A stretch of DNA of 64,000 nucleotides from Microbacterium enclense (GTDB taxonomy: Bacteria; Actinomycetota; Actinomycetes; Actinomycetales; Microbacteriaceae): positions 3,534,001-3,598,000 of the forward strand of contig CP116226.1 in the NCBI GenBank assembly GCA_038182865.1, in the 5' to 3' direction. Position 1 is the stretch's first letter; each line of letters begins with the position of its first letter. The notes beneath the pieces were generated by a model that made no database searches, was not told the origin of the DNA, and saw only the letters and a list, made by a program, of their open reading frames with translations. A program made the position numbers and the translations under genes. Of this stretch, positions 8,465 through 15,199 are shown piece after piece.

Positions 8465-8526
8465 CCGCACCGCGCCGACCACCGCGCCACGCGCCCCGCG
8501 TGCAGCGTGTGGTCAGCGCGGTGCGG
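8465..8526 (+). terminator. Terminator-like long inverted repeat
   Basis: CCGCACCGCGC..CGACCAC pairs with GTGGTCA.GCGCGGTGCGG across the gap between the Pro-rich gene and the lysozyme-like gene. There is no T-run, and it may also be part of the next gene's leader. Confidence 0.4.
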
Positions 8527-8538
8527 CACGATCGATGC

Positions 8539-9462
8539 ATGAGTACACGGCGACCCCCGGCCCGCCGTCCCTCTCGTCACCGACGACCACCGCGTCGTCG
8601 CCCGTCGCGGCGCGTCACCGCGGCCGTGCTCCGGCGCCGCCGTATCACCGTCGGTGTGCTCGTGGCGGTGGGCTCCCTCGCGATCCTCGGACTTCTCGTC
8701 TCTGCGATCGTGCCGCTGGCCGGTCTCGCGTCGGCCTGGAACACGGAGACGCGCCGCGAGAGCATCTCGCTCTCCGACTTCGACCCGGGTCGCCTCATCG
8801 ACGATGCGACGTTCTACGACGGCGACGCGATGACCGCCGACGAGATCCAGCGATTCCTCGACGACAAGATCGGGCCGTGCCGCACCGACACCTGCCTCAA
8901 CGTGCTGCGAACGACCCTGCCGGGCCGCGATGCGATCGTTTCGGATGCCACCGGCGAGACCATCTGCGAGGCGTACGACGGGGGAGACCTTCGTGCGGCC
9001 GAGATCATCGACCGCGTGCAGCGGGCCTGCGGGATCTCCGCGAAGGTGCTTCTCGTCACGCTCCAGAAGGAGCAGAGCCTCGTCTCGGGCCGAACGGCGC
9101 GAGGTCCCGACCAGATGGCTCTCAGCGCCGCGATGGGCGCGCGGTGCCCCGACGACGCGCCGTGCGACCCGGGGCTGTCGGGTTTTGCGACGCAGATCGC
9201 CCAGGGTGCCGCCGATCTGAAGTCGTACAGCGCCTCCGGCTTCATGCGGCAGCCGGGGACCCACTGGATCGCCTACTCACCGGATCCCGACTGCGGAGGA
9301 TCCGACGTGGTGATCGAGAACGAGGCGACCGCCGCCCTGTACAACTACACGCCGTACCAGCCGAACGTCGCCGCGCTGGCAGCCACCTGGGGCACCGGCG
9401 ACGCGTGCTCGTCGTACGGCAACCGGAACTTCGCCCTGTACTGGAAGCTCTGGTTCGGCTGA
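8539..9462 (+). CDS. Secreted lysozyme/transglycosylase-like protein ('hemagglutinin'-annotated actinobacterial family)
   Basis: 307 residues. There is an Arg-rich N-terminus, then a membrane/signal segment (about 35-60). The exported domain begins ISLSDFDPGRLIDDATFYDG. The region ISAKVLLVTLQKEQSL has the helix plus invariant Glu layout of SLT/lysozyme-fold muramidases, so Glu in QKEQ is a candidate catalytic residue (inference). Paired cysteines occur (C-x4-C, C-x4-C), and the C-terminus YGNRNFALYWKLWFG is typical of this family. The ATG at 8539 was chosen; an in-frame upstream GTG would add 13 residues. Confidence 0.65.
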   Translation: MSTRRPPARRPSRHRRPPRRRPSRRVTAAVLRRRRITVGVLVAVGSLAILGLLVSAIVPLAGLASAWNTETRRESISLSDFDPGRLIDDATFYDGDAMTADEIQRFLDDKIGPCRTDTCLNVLRTTLPGRDAIVSDATGETICEAYDGGDLRAAEIIDRVQRACGISAKVLLVTLQKEQSLVSGRTARGPDQMALSAAMGARCPDDAPCDPGLSGFATQIAQGAADLKSYSASGFMRQPGTHWIAYSPDPDCGGSDVVIENEATAALYNYTPYQPNVAALAATWGTGDACSSYGNRNFALYWKLWFG

Positions 9463-9476
9463 CGCTCTCACGGGCG

Positions 9477-9515
9477 AATCACAGTGTTGTGATTTCGTTA
9501 TGTCCGGGCGATAAT
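9477..9515 (+). promoter_or_regulatory. Sigma-A promoter of DUF3145 gene with operator over the -35
   Basis: -35 TTGTGA (9487-9492), a 17-bp spacer, then -10 GATAAT (9510-9515). The -35 overlaps a perfect inverted repeat AATCACA-GTGT-TGTGATT (9477-9494), a likely repressor or activator site. Confidence 0.65.
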
Positions 9516-9589
9516 GACCGAGACAACAGAACATCGCCGTGACTCCATCACAGGTCGTAGGGGAAGACGTACCTGACGAAGGAGAGACC

Positions 9590-10093
9590 ATGGCGACCAC
9601 GTCTTCGCGCGGAGTGATCCTCATCCACTCCGCGCCCCGCGCGTTGTGCCCCCACCTGGAGTGGGCGGTGGGACGCGCTCTCGGCCGTGCCGTGAACTTC
9701 GACTGGACCGACCAGCCGGTGCTCACGGGCAGCCGGCGTGCGGAGTTCTACTGGGAGGGACCAGTCGGAACCGGCGCTGCCCTCGCCAGCGCGATTCGCG
9801 GGTGGGAGCACCTGCGTTTCGAGGTGAGCGAAGACCCCACGCCTCGCAGCGATGGTGGTCGGTGGATGCACACGCCGGGACTCGGCATCCACTATGCCCA
9901 GACCGACGCAGCCGGCAACGTCGTGATCGGCGAGGACCGCGTCCGCTATGCGATGGAAGTCGCCGCGGGAGACGCGTTCGAGCTGCAGCGCGAGCTCGAC
10001 GTCGCTCTGGGGTCTGCGTGGGACGAAGAGCTCGAACCCTTCCGCCACGCCGGGGACGACCAGCAGATCGTGTGGCTGCACAAGGTCGGGTGA
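9590..10093 (+). CDS. DUF3145 family protein
   Basis: 167 residues, ATG with GAAGGAGAGA ribosome site. It matches the actinobacterial DUF3145 family from the opening RGVILIHSAPRALCPHLEWA to the ending EELEPFRHAGDDQQIVWLHKVG. It is soluble, has no catalytic motif that I recognise, and its function is unknown. It is commonly encoded near fatty-acid synthesis genes in actinobacteria, as here (convergent with fabF), so a link to lipid metabolism is possible but unproven. Confidence 0.88.
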   Translation: MATTSSRGVILIHSAPRALCPHLEWAVGRALGRAVNFDWTDQPVLTGSRRAEFYWEGPVGTGAALASAIRGWEHLRFEVSEDPTPRSDGGRWMHTPGLGIHYAQTDAAGNVVIGEDRVRYAMEVAAGDAFELQRELDVALGSAWDEELEPFRHAGDDQQIVWLHKVG

Positions 10094-10180
10094 GACCGTC
10101 GGGAGGGGAGGCGCCACTACCGGAGGCCGGTGACCGTTCCCGGCATCGGGACCGCGTATCCCTCACCCGATCGAAAGACG

Positions 10181-10226
10181 AACGCCCCCGCCATCCCCGA
10201 AGCAGTCGGGGGATGCCGGGGGCGTT
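10181..10226. terminator. Bidirectional terminator between DUF3145 gene and fabF
   Basis: AACGCCCCCG.CATCCCC pairs with GGGGATG.CGGGGGCGTT, an almost perfect stem of about 18 bp in the convergent gap. Confidence 0.75.
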
Positions 10227-10235
10227 CGGCCGTGA

Positions 10236-11474
10236 TCAGACCGAGGCGATCGCGACGACGGCGTTGTGCCCGCCGAAACCGAACGAGTTGCTGATCGCGA
10301 GCTGGTCGCCCGATCCCAACTCGACGGGGGAGCCGGACAGCGCGAACGGAACCTCGGGGTCCTGCTCGGTGAGGTTGATGGTGGGCGGCGCGACGCGGTT
10401 CTGCAGCGCGAGCACCGTGAAGATCGCCTCGAGGGCGCCCGTTCCTCCGAGCAGGTGCCCGGTCGAAGCCTTCGTCGCCGACACGGGGATCTCGTCGACG
10501 CGCTCCCCGAACACCGCGCGCAACGCCTGGTACTCGTTGGGGTCGCCGACCGGCGTCGAGGTGGCGTGCGCGTTGATGTGCGTGACGTCGTCGGCCGAGG
10601 CACCGGCCATCTCGAGGGCCATACGCACAGCGCGGGCCGCTCCGCGACCCTCGGGGTCGTTCGCGGTGATGTGGTAAGAGTCGGCGGTCACGCCGCCACC
10701 CACGATCGACGCGTAGATCTTGGCGCCGCGAGCCTTGGCGTGCTCCTCGGTCTCGAGGATGAGCACGCCGGCACCCTCGCCCATCACGAAGCCGTCGCGG
10801 TCAATGCTCGCGGGGCGCGAGGCCGTCTCCGGGGAGTCGTTGCGCTTGGACAGCGCCTGCATCGACGCGAACGAGGCGATCGTGATGGGGTGAATGGCCG
10901 ATTCGGTGCCGCCCGCGATCACCACATCGGCGAGGCCGTCGCGGATGTGCTGCACGGCGTTGACGATCGACTCGGTGCTCGAGGCACAGGCGGACGCCAC
11001 GGTGCGAGCGAACGCCCGGGCGTTGAAGTGGAGGGAGAGGTTGCCCGCCGCGGCGTTGGGCATGAGCATGGGCACCGTCATCGGCATGACGCGACGCGGG
11101 CCCTTCTCACGCAGCACGTCCCAGGCGTCGAGCAGGGTCCAGACGCCACCGATGCCGGTGGCGAAGTCGACACCGAGACGATCGGGGTCGATCTCGGGGG
11201 CGCCCGCGTCTTCCCACGCCTCTTTCGCGGCGACCATCGCGAGCTGCGAGGAGGGGTCGAGGCGTTTGGCGACGGGACGCTCGAGGACGGTCTCGGGGCG
11301 CACGAGTGCCTCCGCCGCGAAGGTGACGGGAAGCTGGTACTTCTCGACCCATTCGTGCTCGAGGGTGCGCGCGCCGGAGGTGCCGGCCAGCAGGGCGGAC
11401 CAGCTCTCGGGTGCCGTCCCGCCGATGGGCGAGGTGGCTCCGATGCCGGTGACGACGATGCGGGGTGTGCTCAT
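10236..11474 (-). CDS. fabF: Beta-ketoacyl-ACP synthase II
   Basis: 412 residues, normal for FabF (KAS II). It condenses malonyl-ACP with growing acyl-ACP in the cytoplasm. The catalytic triad is visible: Cys163 in TVASACASST, His in NAHATSTPVGD (about 303) and His in KASTGHLLGG (about 340). The C-terminal glycine loop NSFGFGGHNA is also present. It is the last gene of the fabD-fabH-acpP-fabF operon and ends in a shared terminator with the convergent DUF3145 gene. Confidence 0.97.
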   Translation of the reverse strand: MSTPRIVVTGIGATSPIGGTAPESWSALLAGTSGARTLEHEWVEKYQLPVTFAAEALVRPETVLERPVAKRLDPSSQLAMVAAKEAWEDAGAPEIDPDRLGVDFATGIGGVWTLLDAWDVLREKGPRRVMPMTVPMLMPNAAAGNLSLHFNARAFARTVASACASSTESIVNAVQHIRDGLADVVIAGGTESAIHPITIASFASMQALSKRNDSPETASRPASIDRDGFVMGEGAGVLILETEEHAKARGAKIYASIVGGGVTADSYHITANDPEGRGAARAVRMALEMAGASADDVTHINAHATSTPVGDPNEYQALRAVFGERVDEIPVSATKASTGHLLGGTGALEAIFTVLALQNRVAPPTINLTEQDPEVPFALSGSPVELGSGDQLAISNSFGFGGHNAVVAIASV

Positions 11475-11544
11475 GGGGTGCGAAATCCTTGGGTCCGGAC
11501 CGAGAATGCCTGACCGGTGGGGGCCGAAGCCCCCACCGGGAGAA

Positions 11545-11793
11545 TCAGGCCTGGTTCGAGGTGATGAAGGTGACGGCGTCGCCGACGGTCTTGAGGTTCT
11601 TGACCTCGTCGTCGGGGATGGTGACGCCGAACTTCTCCTCGGCGTTGACGACGATCGTCATCATCGAGATGGAGTCGATGTCGAGGTCGTCCGTGAACGA
11701 CTTCTCGAGGGCGACCTCGTCGGCCGAGATGCCGGTCTCGTCGGTGATGAGCTCGGCCAGGCCTGCGAGAACCTCGTCGTTGGTGAATGCCAT
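11545..11793 (-). CDS. acpP: Acyl carrier protein
   Basis: 82 residues, acidic, ATG with AGGAGAAATC ribosome site. The 4'-phosphopantetheine attachment serine is in DLDIDSISMM (about residue 40). It carries acyl intermediates between FabD, FabH and FabF. It lies between fabH and fabF with short gaps on both sides, the usual actinobacterial order. Confidence 0.97.
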   Translation of the reverse strand: MAFTNDEVLAGLAELITDETGISADEVALEKSFTDDLDIDSISMMTIVVNAEEKFGVTIPDDEVKNLKTVGDAVTFITSNQA

Positions 11794-11868
11794 GATTTCT
11801 CCTGTTCGTGGGTCGGCCCGTGCGGTTACCCGTGGGCCTGGATCAGTCTAGAGTTCGACGACGCTGCG

Positions 11869-12873
11869 TCAGGGAAGGACGACGACCTGCGCGCCGAAGA
11901 CCAGACCGGCACCGAAGCCGATCTGCAGCGCGAGCCCGCCGCTGAGCTCGGGGTGCTCCTCGAGCAGTCGGTGGGTGGCGAGGGGGATGGATGCCGCCGA
12001 GGTGTTGCCCGTGGTCTCGATGTCGCGACCGATGATCACCGTCTCGGGCAGTCCGAGCTGCTTGGCGAACTCGTCGATGATGCGCATGTTCGCCTGGTGG
12101 GGGACGAAGGCCGCGAGGTCGCCGGGCTCGATACCCGCGGCCTCGATCGCCTGACGCGCGACCTTGACCATCTCCCAGACGGCCCAGCGGAACACCGTGG
12201 GACCTTCCTGGCGAAGCGTCGGCCACGGGGCCGCCCCGTCGCGGAACTCGGTGAGGGTGGCGTTCATGCCCACGGCATCCGCCTTCGACCCGTCCGAGCC
12301 CCAGATCGTGGGGCCGATGCCGGGCGTGTCGCTGGGGCCGACGACCACGGCCCCCGCGCCGTCACCGAGCAGGAACGAAATACTGCGGTCGGTCGGGTCG
12401 ACGATGTCGCTGAGCTTCTCCGCTCCCACGACGACGACGTGCTTCGCGAGCCCCCCGCGGATGAGGGCGTCCGCCTGGCCCACGCCGTAGGCGAAACCTG
12501 CACATGCGGCGTTGACGTCGTAGGCCGCGGCCGGGTTCGCCCCGATGCGGTCCGCCACGATCGCCGACGCCGACGGGGTCTGCTTCGGGTTGCTGATGGT
12601 CGCGACGATCACCGCGTCGATGTCGGCGGGGCTCACGCCCGACTTCTCGACGGCCTCGCGAGCGGCCTCGGATGCCAGGTCGATGGCATCCGTGTCCTTG
12701 TCGGCGCGAACACGCGTGACGATGCCCGTGCGCTGGCGGATCCACTCGTCGCTGGAGTCGATGGGACCGACGAGATCGTCGTTCGGGATGAAGTTCTCAC
12801 CGCGGGCGGCGCCGTACGCATAGATCCGCGTGTGGGCCGGTCCCTGCAGCTGGCGGAGGGTGGGGGTGCTCAT
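11869..12873 (-). CDS. fabH: Beta-ketoacyl-ACP synthase III
   Basis: 334 residues. It starts fatty acid synthesis by condensing an acyl-CoA primer with malonyl-ACP. The catalytic Cys124 is in DVNAACAGFAYG, with His in VPHQANMRI (about 259) and Asn in TTGNTSAASIP. SDEWIRQRTGI is the usual N-terminal motif. The ATG overlaps the fabD stop by 4 bases. In this lineage FabH probably prefers branched primers, but specificity cannot be read from the sequence. Confidence 0.97.
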   Translation of the reverse strand: MSTPTLRQLQGPAHTRIYAYGAARGENFIPNDDLVGPIDSSDEWIRQRTGIVTRVRADKDTDAIDLASEAAREAVEKSGVSPADIDAVIVATISNPKQTPSASAIVADRIGANPAAAYDVNAACAGFAYGVGQADALIRGGLAKHVVVVGAEKLSDIVDPTDRSISFLLGDGAGAVVVGPSDTPGIGPTIWGSDGSKADAVGMNATLTEFRDGAAPWPTLRQEGPTVFRWAVWEMVKVARQAIEAAGIEPGDLAAFVPHQANMRIIDEFAKQLGLPETVIIGRDIETTGNTSAASIPLATHRLLEEHPELSGGLALQIGFGAGLVFGAQVVVLP

Positions 12874-13790
12874 GCCTGGTCTTCCTTCAGCAGTGAGACG
12901 GCCGCGTCGAGGTCGTCGGGGGTCTTGACCGCCACGGTCGGCGTTCCACGCAGAGCCCGCTTGGCGAGCCCGGTCAACGCGCCCGCGGGCGAGAGTTCGA
13001 TGATGCCGGTGACGCCCTGCTCGGCGAACGACGCCATGCAGCGGTCCCAGCGCACGGGGGAGGCGACCTGCGCGACCACGAGATCGAGCGCCCGGCGTCC
13101 GTCGGCGACGACGGAGCCGTCAGAGTTCGTCCACAGCGTCAGGGCCGGGTCGGACACCGCGACGTCGGCGGCGGCGGCGCGCAGGGTCTCGACGGCGGGC
13201 TCCATGAAGCGCGTGTGGAAGGCGCCGGCCACCTGCAGCGGAACGACCCGCGTTCCGCGCGGTGCCTCTGCGGCGAGCTCGGCGAGGGCCGGCAGCTCGC
13301 CCGCGGCGACGATCTGGCCGCCGCCGTTGTAGTTGGCCGGGGTGAGGCCGAGTGCGGCGAGGCGCTCGAGCACGGCCGACTCGTCACCGCCGACCACGGC
13401 GCTCATGCCGGTTTCCGTGATCGCCGCGGCTTCCGCCATCGCGCGGCCACGAATGCCGACGAGACGAAGCGCGTCGCTCTCCGACAGGACACGGGATGCC
13501 GCCAGAGCAGAGATCTCGCCGACGGAGTGCCCCGCGACCCCCGCGACGGCCGCGTCCGCTCGCTCGCTCAGCGCGGCCCACGACAGCAGGCTCGCAGCGA
13601 CGATCAGGGGCTGAGCGACACTCGTGTCACGGATGCGGTCGGCATCCCCCTGCGTCCCGGCGGCGATGAGGTCGACACCGGCCTGCTCGGAGTAGGCGGT
13701 GAGGCGCTCTCGCGCCCCATCAAGTTCGAGCCAGGGGGAGAGGAACCCGGGAGTCTGCGACCCCTGCCCGGGGAAGACGGCGATGATCAC
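12870..13790 (-). CDS. fabD: Malonyl-CoA:ACP transacylase
   Basis: 306 residues from the GTG at 13790, chosen because it starts exactly at the conserved (V/M)IIAVFPGQGSQTPG and is preceded by AGGATGGGA. The nucleophile Ser89 is in GHSVGE and the catalytic His in AFHTRFM (about 190). It loads malonyl groups on AcpP and is the first gene of the fab operon. It lies 82 bp downstream of the PucR/FasR-type regulator, which is known to activate this promoter in Streptomyces. Confidence 0.96.
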   Translation of the reverse strand: MIIAVFPGQGSQTPGFLSPWLELDGARERLTAYSEQAGVDLIAAGTQGDADRIRDTSVAQPLIVAASLLSWAALSERADAAVAGVAGHSVGEISALAASRVLSESDALRLVGIRGRAMAEAAAITETGMSAVVGGDESAVLERLAALGLTPANYNGGGQIVAAGELPALAELAAEAPRGTRVVPLQVAGAFHTRFMEPAVETLRAAAADVAVSDPALTLWTNSDGSVVADGRRALDLVVAQVASPVRWDRCMASFAEQGVTGIIELSPAGALTGLAKRALRGTPTVAVKTPDDLDAAVSLLKEDQA

Positions 13791-13872
13791 CGTCCCATCC
13801 TGCCAAGGATCGAGCCGGGTCTTATGGAGGTATCGACACAGATATGCGGCGTGTCTTTGTGCGCGCCGTGCA

Positions 13873-15195
13873 TCAACGAGCTGCGGCAGAGCGGCGACCG
13901 GCGATTCCCCGTCGGCGTGTGGCGTCGGTTCCGATGGATCCGAGGATGAGGGCCGTCTGCAGGATAAGGGCTTCGCGGGGGCCCGTGGCATCCCATCCGA
14001 TGACCTCGGACACGCGCTTCAAGCGGTAGCGGACGGTGTTGGGATGCACGTAGAGCTCTCGGGCCGTCGCCTCGAGGGAGCGCCCGTTGTCGAGATAACT
14101 CCACAGGGTCGCGACGAGATCGGTGCTGTGCGCGTGCAGCGGACGGTAGACGCGGTCCACGAGGGTCTGCTTCGCCACGGCATCACCCGCGAGGGCGCGC
14201 TCGGGGAGCAGGTCGTCCGCCTCGACCGGTCGTGGCGCGTTGCGCCATGCGCGCGCCACAGCGAAGCCCGCCAACGCCGCGCGGGCGCTTTGGCCGGCGT
14301 CGACCAGAGCCGCCACCGCGGGTCCGAGCACGAGGTGCCCCGACCCGAAGCCGGGTTCGAGCCGCTTGGCGATCTCGGTGAAAGGAAGCTCCGTCGTGTC
14401 GTCGCCGGCGCGTGTCGGGAGTTCGGCGCGGCCGAGCACGAGCACGAGGCGCGAGCCCTGGACCCCGATCAGCACGTCCACGCCGAGCTTGCGCGCCGTG
14501 CGGCGCACCTGATCGACGTCGAACTGCGGGGGAGTCGTCCCGACGAGCACAGCGACCTCGCCGTGGCCGTGCCACCCCAGTGCGGCGATACGGCTCGGCA
14601 GCTCCTCGTCGGCCTCGCCCGTCAGGATCGAGTCGACGACGAGCGCTTCCAGCCGCGCATCCCAGAGGCCGCGGGCTTCCGCTGCGCGCGCGTAGACGTC
14701 CGCCGCGGCGAACGCCACCTCGCGCGAGTACAGGAGCATGGCCTCGCGCACGCTCTTGCTGCGACCGGCGACACGCTCCTCCATCACCTCGACGGTGACG
14801 CGGACCAGTTGCAGCGTCTGCGTCAGGCTCACGCTGCGCAGCAGCTCCCGGGGGGCGGCCGCGAAGATGTCCGACGCGATCGCCGGTGTCTGGGCCGGAT
14901 CCTCGACCCACTGCGTGAACGAGGTGATGCCCGCCTGCGCCACGAGGCCGACGGCGGACCGCCGAGCCGGCGGCATCCCCGCGTACCACGGGAGGGTCTC
15001 TTCCAGACGCTGGATCGTCGCCGTCGCGAGGTCGCCCGAGATGCGACGCAGCCAGACGAGCGTCTCTTCCTTGTCGCGGGCGACCCGGTCGAGGTCGGCG
15101 GAGGAGGGCGCAGCCGCTTCAGCACCGGGAGTAACGCGGTCGGGACCGGCCCCGCCCGCGAGGGGAGAGCCGGTCCCGACCGTGGGGTCACTCAC
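13873..15195 (-). CDS. PucR-family regulator, FasR-like activator of fatty acid synthesis
   Basis: 440 residues from GTG 15195. The C-terminal PucR helix-turn-helix is ARELYVHPNTVRYRLKRVSEV (about 380-410). The large N-terminal region resembles the PucR/GGDEF-like domain of actinobacterial FasR. Its position directly upstream of fabD-fabH-acpP-fabF matches S. coelicolor FasR (SCO2386), which activates that operon. The GTG lies 5 bases after the aceE stop, so it is probably co-transcribed with aceE, tying regulator level to pyruvate dehydrogenase expression (inference). Confidence 0.88.
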   Translation of the reverse strand: MSDPTVGTGSPLAGGAGPDRVTPGAEAAAPSSADLDRVARDKEETLVWLRRISGDLATATIQRLEETLPWYAGMPPARRSAVGLVAQAGITSFTQWVEDPAQTPAIASDIFAAAPRELLRSVSLTQTLQLVRVTVEVMEERVAGRSKSVREAMLLYSREVAFAAADVYARAAEARGLWDARLEALVVDSILTGEADEELPSRIAALGWHGHGEVAVLVGTTPPQFDVDQVRRTARKLGVDVLIGVQGSRLVLVLGRAELPTRAGDDTTELPFTEIAKRLEPGFGSGHLVLGPAVAALVDAGQSARAALAGFAVARAWRNAPRPVEADDLLPERALAGDAVAKQTLVDRVYRPLHAHSTDLVATLWSYLDNGRSLEATARELYVHPNTVRYRLKRVSEVIGWDATGPREALILQTALILGSIGTDATRRRGIAGRRSAAAR

Positions 15196-15199
15196 GCGA

